Positions 7,100 to 14,641 of a stretch of DNA of 34,529 nt are shown piece by piece (position 1 is the first letter of the stretch; the number at the start of each line of letters is the position of its first letter). Location of the stretch: NCBI GenBank assembly GCA_043801445.1, contig JAZDMB010000005.1, positions 1 to 34,529 on the forward strand, given 5' to 3'. Below the pieces are notes generated by a model, which searched no databases, was not told where the DNA came from, and saw nothing but the letters and a program-made list of their open reading frames with translations. The translations under genes were made by a program, and so were the position numbers. Origin of the DNA: JAZDFP01 sp043801445. GTDB lineage: Bacteria; Planctomycetota; MHYJ01; JACQXL01.

Positions 7100-8443
7100 A
7101 TGCAAAGAACTAATAATGCGAATAATATTCCCCAGGGAACCCGTCCGGTTATCCCTACCGGGACCCCACAAAATAAAATACCGTCAGGCCTGCCTGACCG
7201 GGCGCCAGGTAGGGTAGGTATTCCGGCAACGCCTCGAATAGAGCCGGTTAATAAGACCGGTCAGGGTTTTTTCGGATTGGGTATCGCGCCCAAAATACTG
7301 GATGTGCTTGAGCGCATCAAGTTCACGATACCCACGCCGATTCAGGCAAAGGTTATTCCTATGGCAATTCAGGGCGCGGATATTGTCGGCATTGCCCAAA
7401 CCGGCACGGGCAAGACTCATGCTTTTGCCATTCCTATGGTGCAGAGCTTAGCCCAAAAACCCGGCATCGGATTGGTGCTGGCGCCGACCCGTGAATTGAC
7501 CATACAAATTGACGAGGCATTCCAGGCGATTGTCCAGCCTTTCGGTATGAAAACGACTTATCTGGTCGGAGGCGTTCCGATATATGACCAGACCCGGGCG
7601 CTGCGCAGAAATCCACGCATCATTATTGCCACGCCGGGCAGACTCATAGACCATATAGAGCGCCGTAACATCACGCTTGGCAACGTGATTACGCTGGTGC
7701 TTGATGATGCGGACCGCATGCTCGATATGGGATTTGCTCCGCAGGTTGAGAAAATATTGTCATACATACCCAAAAAAAGACAGACCATGCTTTTTTCGGC
7801 GACAATGGCAAAAGAAATTATGGAGGTAACCACCCGGCATATGAAACTGCCTTTGTCCGTAGAAATAGCGCCTTCAGGCACCGCGGCAGAGCTGGTGACC
7901 CAGGAATTGTTCATTGTCAGGCCTGAATCCAAATTGAGATTGCTCGGTAAACTGTTGTCTCATTATCCCGGCGCAGTTCTTCTGTTTGTGCGGATGAAGC
8001 ATCACGCCGGCAAAGTTGCCGCGGCAATCAGGTCAATGGGTTACAGCGCTTCCGAGATACATTCAAACCGGACCCAGAGCCAGCGCCGCGAAGCGCTGGA
8101 CGGCTTTAAATCAGGCAGATACAAAGTGCTGGTCGCGACGGATGTTGCCGCGCGCGGAATCGACGTGCAAGGGATTGAACTGGTCGTTAATTTCGACCTG
8201 CCGGATGATACCGAATTCTACGTGCACCGGATTGGCCGGACCGGCCGGGCCGGGCATAATGGTCATGCGATTTCATTTGCCACGCCGGACCAGAGCAATA
8301 ATGTCCGTGACATTGAAAAACTTATCAGGACCCAGTTACCTATTTCAAAACATCCGGATATACCGCAGGAACAGTTCACCCGGACTGTGGTCTGGGCCGC
8401 AAGTAGGCCGCGCCGTTTCGTACACAGGCGAAAGGGACGTTAA
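7100..8443 (+). CDS. DEAD-box-type ATP-dependent RNA helicase (RhlE-like) with DDAD motif
   Basis: 447 residues from ATG 7100; a TTG at 7091 would add three residues, but AAAAGGAGA is best placed for 7100. All helicase motifs are visible: Q motif around FTIPTPIQ, motif I AQTGTGKT (99-106), Ia PTRELT, Ib TPGRL, motif II LDDADRMLDMGF (202-205), III SAT, IV LLFVRMK, V TDVAARGID and VI HRIGRTGRAG. The family unwinds RNA duplexes in ribosome assembly and mRNA decay, often at low temperature. Motif II reads D-D-A-D rather than D-E-A-D, replacing the glutamate that activates water with aspartate. The N-terminal extension (about 55 residues) is rich in Pro/Gly and partly encoded by a palindrome (7183-7198). 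The C terminus is a short basic tail (RRFVHRRKGR). Confidence 0.93.
   Translation: MQRTNNANNIPQGTRPVIPTGTPQNKIPSGLPDRAPGRVGIPATPRIEPVNKTGQGFFGLGIAPKILDVLERIKFTIPTPIQAKVIPMAIQGADIVGIAQTGTGKTHAFAIPMVQSLAQKPGIGLVLAPTRELTIQIDEAFQAIVQPFGMKTTYLVGGVPIYDQTRALRRNPRIIIATPGRLIDHIERRNITLGNVITLVLDDADRMLDMGFAPQVEKILSYIPKKRQTMLFSATMAKEIMEVTTRHMKLPLSVEIAPSGTAAELVTQELFIVRPESKLRLLGKLLSHYPGAVLLFVRMKHHAGKVAAAIRSMGYSASEIHSNRTQSQRREALDGFKSGRYKVLVATDVAARGIDVQGIELVVNFDLPDDTEFYVHRIGRTGRAGHNGHAISFATPDQSNNVRDIEKLIRTQLPISKHPDIPQEQFTRTVVWAASRPRRFVHRRKGR
7183..7198. repeat. Palindrome inside the helicase N-terminal extension
   Basis: GTCAGGC-CT-GCCTGAC, a perfect 7-bp inverted repeat, lies in frame in the helicase gene and encodes part of the SGLPDRAPGR stretch ahead of the Q motif. 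The same arms form the palindrome at 33074-33088, and a half site (GTCAGGCAGG) lies at about 21274 in noncoding DNA. It is therefore an intragenic copy of an interspersed element. Confidence 0.65.
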
Positions 8444-8487
8444 GTAATGTCGGAAGAAGAGAATCCTTTGGGCGGAGAGGAGTAATC

Positions 8488-8898
8488 ATGAATGATTGGT
8501 TTATTTTGGGGATAATCGCTTTATTTTTATGGGGATTTTGGGGGTTCTTCCCCAAATTAGCCACAAATTATATTGACCCGAAAAGTATCCTGATTTTCCA
8601 GTCAATTGCGGGCGCTGTATTTGCCGTGGTTATATTATTTTCTACTAATTTCAAGACTGCGACTCATACCAAAGGAATTACATTTGCCTTTCTCTCGGGG
8701 CTGTTCGGCTCGATGGGCAGTTTATTATTTTTGTACTCCCTTAGTAAGGGTAAAGCATCAATAGTGGTTGCGATGACCGCACTATATCCTCTGGTTACAA
8801 TTTTATTGGCATTTCTAATACTCAAGGAACCGATTACCTTAAAGCAGGGAATCGGCCTCTTTTTGGCATTGATTGCAATAATATTCCTTTCAGTATAA
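8488..8898 (+). CDS. Half-size EamA/DMT-family transporter
   Basis: This 136-residue protein is one EamA repeat with four to five hydrophobic helices: FILGIIALFLWGFWGFFPKLA, then SILIFQSIAGAVFAVVILF, FAFLSGLFGSMGSLLFLYSL, and VAMTALYPLVTILLAFLILKEP followed by a last helix. The conserved LxPLVTxLLAFLxLKE(P) motif near the end is typical. Full-size members have two such repeats (about 300 residues), so this one would work as a dimer, as small DMT proteins do. It probably exports or imports small metabolites across the inner membrane; the substrate is unknown. GGAGAGGAG precedes the ATG, and it starts 44 bases after the helicase stop, so co-transcription is likely. Confidence 0.85.
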   Translation: MNDWFILGIIALFLWGFWGFFPKLATNYIDPKSILIFQSIAGAVFAVVILFSTNFKTATHTKGITFAFLSGLFGSMGSLLFLYSLSKGKASIVVAMTALYPLVTILLAFLILKEPITLKQGIGLFLALIAIIFLSV

Positions 8899-8928
8899 TG
8901 GTTAAGGATGAGGTTGAGGTTAAGGTTA

Positions 8929-8966
8929 AGGATAAGGCTAAGTCTCAATCTTATCCTCTATTTTTC
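8929..8966 (+). terminator. Hairpin between the convergent EamA and PLD genes
   Basis: AGGATAAG (8929-8936) and CTTATCCT (8950-8957) form a perfect 8-bp stem with a 13-base loop, followed by CTATTTTTCT. It sits between two convergent genes and would end transcription of the EamA gene. It grows out of a short AAGGTT-type direct repeat at 8902-8930. Confidence 0.5.
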
Positions 8967-8971
8967 TGTTC

Positions 8972-9637
8972 CTACTTTTCCTTAGCCCATAACTTCTCGA
9001 ACATTTCCTGATAGGTTTGGATTACCGATTTGTCAGAAATAAAGAGGGCGTTTTCGTGGTTATATTTTTCTGCGCTTTCACTGATGTTATAACTGCCGGT
9101 CATCAGCAGTCTATTATCAGAGTTGCTATCAAAGATAATAAATTTATTATGCATATCACCCCATTTATCTTCCTCAGCCTCATCTTTCTTGTATCTTTTC
9201 TTGCCGCTCAGAAGTTTCATATTAAATCCATTTTTAGTAAGATAGCTCCACTGGCTGTAATCCTCTTTAGTGTTTTCACTATCCATAATCAATCTGATAC
9301 TGACGCCCCGTTTTTTAGCCTTTGCTAAGGCTCGTGCTACTTTATCGCTGGTAAAAGAAAATATGGCAATATCAATGCCTGATGTTGCTTTATCTATTTC
9401 ATCGATTATTCGTTTCTGAATCCCGCCATTAGGAGAGAAATAGACATCAGTAGGCCTGTCTTGTGATACCGGAGGCGCATCTGTATTTGGCGTGACCGGC
9501 GAATCAGGTTGTGGCTGGGTGGTTTTTGGCGCTGCCGGGTCGCCGGTTACTCCAGACCCTACTACAGGCGGGCGGGTAATCATCATTAAACCGCCTATGG
9601 CAACTACGAATAATAGTATAAAAAGAAATCTTTTCAT
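8972..9637 (-). CDS. Exported single-HKD phospholipase D-like nuclease
   Basis: 221 residues from ATG 9637 (MKRFLFILLFVV). A double GTG at 9661/9658 could add eight residues, but these would be encoded by an interspersed repeat. A hydrophobic signal/anchor segment (about 3-22) is followed by a Pro/Thr-rich linker and then a PLDc_2-type domain: VYFSPNGGIQKRIIDEIDKA, IDIAIFSFTS, VSIRLIMDSEN, and one catalytic HKD motif HNKFIIFDS followed by GSYNIS and NHEN. Single-HKD proteins such as Nuc act as dimers on DNA or phosphodiesters. The domain is probably outside the inner membrane, so roles include degradation of extracellular DNA or lipid turnover. It is transcribed alone, convergent with the EamA gene. 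Confidence 0.87.
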   Translation of the reverse strand: MKRFLFILLFVVAIGGLMMITRPPVVGSGVTGDPAAPKTTQPQPDSPVTPNTDAPPVSQDRPTDVYFSPNGGIQKRIIDEIDKATSGIDIAIFSFTSDKVARALAKAKKRGVSIRLIMDSENTKEDYSQWSYLTKNGFNMKLLSGKKRYKKDEAEEDKWGDMHNKFIIFDSNSDNRLLMTGSYNISESAEKYNHENALFISDKSVIQTYQEMFEKLWAKEK

Positions 9638-9655
9638 TAATTCTAAATTAATATT

Positions 9656-9680
9656 CACCACAAAGACACAAAGGTCACAA
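9656..9680. repeat. ACCACAAAGACACAAAG-type interspersed repeat
   Basis: CACCACAAAGACACAAAGG matches the complement of CTTTGTGTCTTTGTGGTG at 28470-28488. It overlaps the alternative GTG starts of the PLD gene. This is one of several short, partly tandem repeat families scattered between genes here. Confidence 0.7.
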
Positions 9681-9753
9681 GGAATTATTTATGCCTTTAG
9701 TGAGTTTGCCGAACTACAATTTATTAGATTAGTTACCAGGCATTTCTAACTGG

Positions 9754-9806
9754 GTCAAGTAAAATATGTTCCCAGCCTATATATTTATGGGCCGGGTGAA
9801 CTTGAC
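9754..9806. other. Long inverted repeat in the divergent gap
   Basis: GTCAAGT (9754-9760) and ACTTGAC (9800-9806) are perfect arms; nested inside, CCCAGCC faces GGGCCGGG with one mismatch. The right arm overlaps the -35 of the next gene's promoter, so the structure could be an operator or a cruciform. The rest of the 9638-9867 gap holds only repeat sequence and that promoter. Confidence 0.5.
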
Positions 9807-9829
9807 TAATCATCTTTTGGTGCTATAAT
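9802..9829 (+). promoter_or_regulatory. Promoter of the peptidase lipoprotein gene
   Basis: TTGACT (9802-9807) and a perfect TATAAT (9824-9829), spacer 16, lie 38 bases before the ATG at 9868. Confidence 0.6.
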
Positions 9830-9867
9830 AATTTATTAATTAATAAAATTCAAACAGCAGGTATTTT

Positions 9868-11439
9868 ATGCGGACAAATCGGTTAAAGATAAAGTTGGGT
9901 GGATTGGTTGTTAATGGTTTTCTGATGGCATTAGCAATATTCTTTCTTTTTAGCATCCTGTCTTGTGAGCAGAAGAAGCAGAAGCCTACTTTGCCTGAAG
10001 CCGTTGAGGGTAAACCATCCGAAGTCATCATTCCTAAAGCCGTTGAAGACAAGCCGTCTGAAATAGTCCTCGCAGATTTTGAAAAGTCTCTCCCGGAAGG
10101 GTTTAAGGCTGTTAACGTTGAAGCCGGATTGGAATGTTCCCAAGAAGAATCTGTAATCGGGCGGAGATTCCTAAAAGTCTTTGTTCCTTTAGAAAGAAAG
10201 TCAGTTTCTCAGCTCTCGTTCAAGCTTTCAAAGACAGTCGATTTGTCCGATTATTATTCACTCGCTTTATCAGTCCTTGCCACACCAAAATCCGAAGCAT
10301 GGAAATTCCGATGGTATGCAGTTGACGAGAAAGGTAAACAACTCTTTCAGCGTGTCTTCACTTTGGATAAAGACTCGATCTGGACAAGTCTTGACTTTCC
10401 ACTTTACCTCTGGCGCTGGGACAATAACTATGCCGGAGACTGGGCTGAGGTGACAACGTTTGTCTTGAATATCGAAAAAGGCGAGAGCGAATTATATATT
10501 GATGACATCAAACTTACTCGTGCTACGCATAACATGAGTTGGCTTGCATCATTCGCATTTCCAGCCGGCAAAAACCGTATCCTTCTTGAAGACGGGTTCC
10601 TTTTAGCGACTGATGCTTTTGAAGAACTTTCCGACGATGACCTGAAAACCTTACTGGAAAAAGTCCGACCCATCCGCGCCTGGATTCATTCCATCTTCAA
10701 AAAAGCATCGCGTCCTTTCGGCGGCGATTCCCCGGTTTCCTTGCTTATATTCCGCAATACTGATGATTTCCAGGAGTTTTATAAAAAACTCGGCCTTGCC
10801 TGGGGTGTAAATATTAACCCTCCCAAAGCCGGCGGCTACACTGTCCAGGATATTGCCGCTTCCACTTATAACGAGAAACTCGGCATCAATCGCCCTGTTT
10901 ACTTCCATGAACTTGTCCACGCTCTCGTCGCCCGCGAACTCCGTATCCTTCCAGGTAACCCAAGATATAACTGGCTTCAGGAAGGAATTGCAAATTATTT
11001 GCAAGTCTGCCTCTATCCCGAATCTCTTAGACAGGAAAGTTTTATCAATAACTTCTCAAAACCGATATCAAGAGACGGTAAATCTTTCTTCAAACCATTG
11101 GAACATCTTCTCACAAAACCGATTTCAATGGATAACTATGCCCAACTTGCAAGCTTTGTTTTATTCCTTGTGGAAAGACATCCGGATTATCTTGATCACA
11201 TTGGCCTTAATCTTGCCGACGGCAAAGAGATTTCTCAGGTACTCAGCGACCTCGGAACGAGTTTTGACAAATTAGAAGAGGAATATATTTTTTGGGGCAA
11301 GCAGACTTTCGTTCCAGACTCAGAACATCCCCTGAACGCCGACCCATCCGAACAGGCCGGCCGGATGGAAGGCGGGCAGGCAGCCGGCAAAGACACCGCT
11401 TTTACCATCCCCGAACAATGGCAGAAATCCCGCAAATAA
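9868..11439 (+). CDS. Lipoprotein with beta-sandwich domain and gluzincin zinc-peptidase domain
   Basis: This 523-residue protein begins with a signal peptide and lipobox (FSILSC), predicting a lipid-anchored periplasmic or outer-membrane protein. Residues about 65-220 look like a beta-sandwich carbohydrate-binding-type domain (VLADFEKSLPEGF start, SELYIDDIKLTR end). Residues about 235-470 carry a metallopeptidase domain: HELVH (347-351) supplies two zinc histidines and the catalytic glutamate, and QEGIAN supplies the third ligand (Glu372, 20 residues later), a gluzincin layout as in DUF1570-like peptidase-MA proteins. Substrate is unknown. The C-terminal tail is Gly/Ala-rich. It is a single-gene unit behind the promoter at 9802-9829. 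The peptidase call is firm at motif level; the N-terminal domain is an inference from pattern. Confidence 0.8.
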   Translation: MRTNRLKIKLGGLVVNGFLMALAIFFLFSILSCEQKKQKPTLPEAVEGKPSEVIIPKAVEDKPSEIVLADFEKSLPEGFKAVNVEAGLECSQEESVIGRRFLKVFVPLERKSVSQLSFKLSKTVDLSDYYSLALSVLATPKSEAWKFRWYAVDEKGKQLFQRVFTLDKDSIWTSLDFPLYLWRWDNNYAGDWAEVTTFVLNIEKGESELYIDDIKLTRATHNMSWLASFAFPAGKNRILLEDGFLLATDAFEELSDDDLKTLLEKVRPIRAWIHSIFKKASRPFGGDSPVSLLIFRNTDDFQEFYKKLGLAWGVNINPPKAGGYTVQDIAASTYNEKLGINRPVYFHELVHALVARELRILPGNPRYNWLQEGIANYLQVCLYPESLRQESFINNFSKPISRDGKSFFKPLEHLLTKPISMDNYAQLASFVLFLVERHPDYLDHIGLNLADGKEISQVLSDLGTSFDKLEEEYIFWGKQTFVPDSEHPLNADPSEQAGRMEGGQAAGKDTAFTIPEQWQKSRK

Positions 11440-11575
11440 GTTTCACGAAAAGAAAACAGAACGCTTACCCGTAGGATAAATAATTTGTGATATACTATAG
11501 ATATTTATAATTTTAAAATCTCATGCAGTTTTTTGTATGCCTCAGACATTCATATATATGCGAAGAAAGGAAATA

Positions 11576-13696
11576 ATGAATATGAAACATATTAAATTGG
11601 TCACGCCTACGGCGGATCTGCCGAAGGCACAGGGAAGCAAGAAAGGACTGCTTCCGATAGTAGTGGGGTCGCTTTTACTGATTGGGTTATTTCTGGTAGC
11701 ATCAAATGTCCAACATCTTTATAGTGCCTGTCCCACAACACAACCGCCTAAGCCACCGGAGCCGCCTAAGGCACCACCGGAGCTACCTAAACCACCGGAG
11801 CCACCTAAGCCGCCGGTAGCTGAACCACCTAAACCACCGGACCCGGAAACACCTAAGCCACCGGAGCCAACAAAGCCACCGGAGCCAGCTAAGCCACCGG
11901 AGCCAACTAAACCACCTGAGCCAGCTAAGCCACCTGAAACACCAGCTACTCCGCCGCCTACAACCCAACCGAATCCATCGCCGATAGCGCCAGCACAAGA
12001 ACAACCGGCGGCACCAACACAACCACAAATGACGAATCCTCCTGCTCCGGGACTATCAATAAAAAGTCCGGTGGTACAAGCGCAAATCCGTCCACAATTA
12101 GGCATCGGATTGCAGCCGCTTATGCAAAGTTTACAAGCAAGCAGCGCTTCATCGTTATTAGGCGTAGTGGAATCATGGGAGGTTTGGTGGACCAGAAATC
12201 GTGATAAATATCTTTCTTTCAGAGAAGATGTTCAATGGGTAAAAACAGTTAATGATAGCGGCTCGCAATCAGTGACAGTCTATCCAATCTACCATGAACT
12301 TATTGAAGTTTTATCTGATGCCTTAGTCGATAAAAATCCATTTATAGCATTTCGTGCGGCAATCGCACTCGGTAAAGCCATTGATGCTAAAAACCCGGTT
12401 TCAATTAAAGTGTCAGAAGCCCTGAAGAAGGCTAATAAGGCAGAGACAAGATACTTTGTGAATAATAATATTCTATTAGGGTCAAGTTTGGCAGGTGATA
12501 ACTCTTTTGTTGATATTATGAAAGAGGTTGCACAGGATAAGACCGCACCGCCATTAAGACGCTGTTATTCAATTTTGGCAATGGGTAATATCATCGATGA
12601 CCCTGAATTACTTAAAATAATGAAGAAGATACTGACCGAGCAGGATAATACTGAAGTGAAATCCTGTGCCTGTCTTTCATTAGGTAATCTCAAAGATGTT
12701 TCAGCAGTCTCCATTTTAGGTAAACTGCTTAATGGAAGTGATGGCAGAAAAGAGCAACAGGTGCTCAGGGCATATGCGGCTTTAGGATTAGGTAGAATAG
12801 GAACCAAGGAAGCAGTGAATGAGTTGAAAAGGTCTACACCGGCCAGCGAGAGAGATACCGATGTTCTATCGGCAGTAGTGATTGCATTAGGATTGACCGG
12901 TTCTCCGGATGCAAAGGATTCTATCCTGCCATTCCTGGCACATAAAAATGCAGCTCTTCGGGGGTTAGCCGCTATTTCATTAGCGCAAACTAAAGATGTT
13001 AAATCTTATGACCTTATTTCTGAGGCACTTCAGAAAAATTCATCTAATGAAAATGACGGATTGATGTTAATTGCTTTAGGATTGACCGGTAATGAAAAAG
13101 CCAAGGCAGATTTAAGAAAGAGATTGGAAAACAAGAAATCAAGAAGTTTACTTAAGGCTGCTGCGGCAATTGGATTAGGATTGCTCAAAGACAGCGAAGC
13201 TGTTCCAATAATAGTTGATATGCTCTATACTAAAGAAAGCTTCAATAATGTTGTTCTTGCGCCGTATCTTATAATGTCCTTGGGAATGATTCAAGATCCC
13301 AAAGGAGTCGAGGTGTTACAAAAGATATGGGATAAAATAGAGACCAACAGCTCTTTATACCCCTATAATACTAATGTAGCGGTTGCTTTAACGATGTTAG
13401 GTAGGAAAAAAGATGTTATTTTGCCGAAGTTAATTCAACAAGCTAATCAAACAAAAGATCCTGCTTTAAGGTCTTATGCTTTACATACGCTTGGATTATT
13501 AGGTGATAGAGAATCTGCCAAAGCCTTTGTGGATGCATTTAAAGATAATGATATTTTTGTTCGTTGTGAAGCAATCGGCGCTATTGGATTCTTATTGGAC
13601 AAAAACAAGATGAATCCGCTTAATAAAGTAACGGCTGATAGTATTGATATTCCAATGTTGATTATGGACCATATTTTACCGATACCGGTATGGTAA
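11576..13696 (+). CDS. Membrane-anchored proline-rich HEAT-repeat protein
   Basis: About 706 residues from ATG 11576, which has a GAAAGGA Shine-Dalgarno sequence; an upstream in-frame ATG at 11537 has none. A short cytoplasmic N terminus precedes one transmembrane helix (KKGLLPIVVGSLLLIGLFLV), then about 90 residues built from PPKPPEP and EPTKPPEPAK units, a rigid envelope-spanning spacer. The rest is about a dozen HEAT/PBS-lyase-type helical repeats (for example AYAALGLGRIGTKEAVNELK and ALGLTGSPDAKDSIL), a scaffold for protein contacts. The layout resembles a TonB-like spacer joined to a periplasmic scaffold, but there is no TonB C-terminal domain. The N-terminal TPTADLPKAQG is encoded by a palindromic repeat-like stretch (about 11605-11628). 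The function is not known. Confidence 0.8.
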   Translation: MNMKHIKLVTPTADLPKAQGSKKGLLPIVVGSLLLIGLFLVASNVQHLYSACPTTQPPKPPEPPKAPPELPKPPEPPKPPVAEPPKPPDPETPKPPEPTKPPEPAKPPEPTKPPEPAKPPETPATPPPTTQPNPSPIAPAQEQPAAPTQPQMTNPPAPGLSIKSPVVQAQIRPQLGIGLQPLMQSLQASSASSLLGVVESWEVWWTRNRDKYLSFREDVQWVKTVNDSGSQSVTVYPIYHELIEVLSDALVDKNPFIAFRAAIALGKAIDAKNPVSIKVSEALKKANKAETRYFVNNNILLGSSLAGDNSFVDIMKEVAQDKTAPPLRRCYSILAMGNIIDDPELLKIMKKILTEQDNTEVKSCACLSLGNLKDVSAVSILGKLLNGSDGRKEQQVLRAYAALGLGRIGTKEAVNELKRSTPASERDTDVLSAVVIALGLTGSPDAKDSILPFLAHKNAALRGLAAISLAQTKDVKSYDLISEALQKNSSNENDGLMLIALGLTGNEKAKADLRKRLENKKSRSLLKAAAAIGLGLLKDSEAVPIIVDMLYTKESFNNVVLAPYLIMSLGMIQDPKGVEVLQKIWDKIETNSSLYPYNTNVAVALTMLGRKKDVILPKLIQQANQTKDPALRSYALHTLGLLGDRESAKAFVDAFKDNDIFVRCEAIGAIGFLLDKNKMNPLNKVTADSIDIPMLIMDHILPIPVW

Positions 13697-13730
13697 AGAA
13701 ATCAAAGCGGTAATACAATACTTATCTTCT

Positions 13731-13758
13731 CCCAGTCCCTGCGAGCAGAGGGGCTGGG
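13731..13758 (+). terminator. Hairpin after the HEAT-repeat gene
   Basis: CCCAGTCCCT and AGGGGCTGGG pair over 10 bp, with one G-T, around an 8-base loop. It lies 35 bases after the stop codon. Only a weak T content follows, so it may be a terminator or a 3' stabilising stem. Confidence 0.5.
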
Positions 13759-13797
13759 TTCATTGGCACAATCGTACCTTAAGCATATCAAATCGCG

Positions 13798-13834
13798 CGT
13801 GCCCCGTTAGAAATACGTTTCTGACCGGGCGTGT
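13798..13834. repeat. Imperfect palindromic repeat (CCCCGTTAGAAA family)
   Basis: CGTGCCCCGTTAGAAA faces TTTCTGACCGGGCGTG across a 5-base loop, with one mismatch and a few G-T pairs. The same half sequence recurs at 23509-23522 and, inverted, at 23576-23588. It is a short interspersed palindrome in the 444-base gap 13697-14140, which otherwise holds the terminator hairpin, the hsp20 promoter and its leader. Confidence 0.65.
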
Positions 13835-13962
13835 AAATCCTGAATACTTTATTAATGTAGAGGTGCCTGTTTTGGCAGAATATCAGGATGTATTTTCTTT
13901 TGTTTGCGAATGTCCATCTGTCGTTTCCGGTTTTATCAACGCATCAATTTTTTATATTTCTC

Positions 13963-13990
13963 TTGATTATTATAGTTGATTTTATATAAT
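13963..13990 (+). promoter_or_regulatory. Promoter of the hsp20-lon operon
   Basis: TTGATT (13963-13968) and a perfect TATAAT (13985-13990), spacer 16. Initiation would fall at about 13997, the first base of the leader hairpin. No CIRCE element (TTAGCACTC/GAGTGCTAA) is present. Confidence 0.55.
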
Positions 13991-13996
13991 GAGTTT

Positions 13997-14140
13997 ATAG
14001 CATAGGATTGGAAACCTTCTTTATGCTATTTGTTCTGTGATGTTCTTAATGAAATAACCTTCTGTATGGGGTATCCTGTAAAGGATAATACCATTCGATG
14101 GTTACCCACCGTCCGTAGGAATGTAATAAGGAGAGGGATT
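13997..14140 (+). promoter_or_regulatory. Structured 5' leader of hsp20-lon, candidate RNA thermometer
   Basis: The predicted 144-base leader opens with ATAGCATA (13997-14004) pairing with TATGCTAT (14022-14029), with AGG and CCT able to pair inside. It continues with TATCCT-GTAA-AGGATA (14072-14087) and ACCAT-TCG-ATGGT (14090-14102). The Shine-Dalgarno sequence AAGGAGAGGG (about 14129-14138) follows. Upstream CCTT segments (14015, 14058) could pair with it. Long structured leaders controlling small heat-shock genes by melting are well known (ROSE, FourU), but no such family signature is identified here. Confidence 0.4.
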
Positions 14141-14641
14141 ATGACGACAAAATATTCTCATCCGGTTAAGTATAATAAATTAAGCAACGATGGGACTGGC
14201 GATGACATATGCCATATGGGGCCATCAAGTTTCAGTGAGATTTTTATTTCTTCCAGCAAATTAGTATCAATTTATACGGAAAAGATTTTTTCTCCGCCCA
14301 CCGATATATTTGAAACCGATAAGGAATTTGTTATACGCAGTGAGATTGCCGGGATGAAACCGGAGGAAATAATCGTTTCATTTGATGGTAATCGGTTAAT
14401 TATTACAGGTTCTCGCGATGAACGGGATAACCGGACTAAACGCACTTTTAGACAAATGGAGATTGATTACGGTAAATTTGAAAAGGTGATAGAGATTTAT
14501 TGTGGGGTTGAAGTGGAACAATCAGGCGCTTCATACAAAGATGGATTTCTTGAGATTGTTATACCTAAAGCAAAAAAATCGGGCCAGATAAGAGGTTCGA
14601 AAACTATAAAACATATTGAGATTATATTGGGGAAAATTTAA
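14141..14641 (+). CDS. Small heat-shock protein (Hsp20/alpha-crystallin)
   Basis: 166 residues from ATG 14141, chosen because a strong AAGGAGAGGG lies just upstream; a longer reading from 14030 would run through the leader hairpins. After a variable N terminus (about 45 residues, MTTKYSHPVKYNK) comes the alpha-crystallin domain: PPTDIFETDKEFVIRSEIAG, MKPEEIIVSFDGNRLIITGSRD, then FEKVIEIYCGVEVEQSGASYKDGFLEIVIPKA. The usual A-x-x-x-n-GvL motif appears as AsYKDGFLEI. It is an ATP-independent holdase that forms oligomers and keeps unfolding proteins soluble. Its stop overlaps the lon start by one base (TAATG), so holdase and protease are translationally coupled. Confidence 0.9.
   Translation: MTTKYSHPVKYNKLSNDGTGDDICHMGPSSFSEIFISSSKLVSIYTEKIFSPPTDIFETDKEFVIRSEIAGMKPEEIIVSFDGNRLIITGSRDERDNRTKRTFRQMEIDYGKFEKVIEIYCGVEVEQSGASYKDGFLEIVIPKAKKSGQIRGSKTIKHIEIILGKI

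Noticed and set aside
8447..8485. Twelve-codon mini-gene between the helicase and EamA genes
   Set aside because: It overlaps the EamA Shine-Dalgarno sequence and has no site of its own; an effect on coupling is possible but not supported.
11719..12105. Antisense Gly/Ser-rich and Trp/Arg-rich frames opposite the proline-rich linker
   Set aside because: They are mirror products of the CCN-rich codons of the HEAT protein linker; there is no start context.
14030..14140. N-terminal extension of Hsp20 from the ATG at 14030
   Set aside because: It translates the leader hairpins and lacks a Shine-Dalgarno sequence, whereas 14141 has a strong one.
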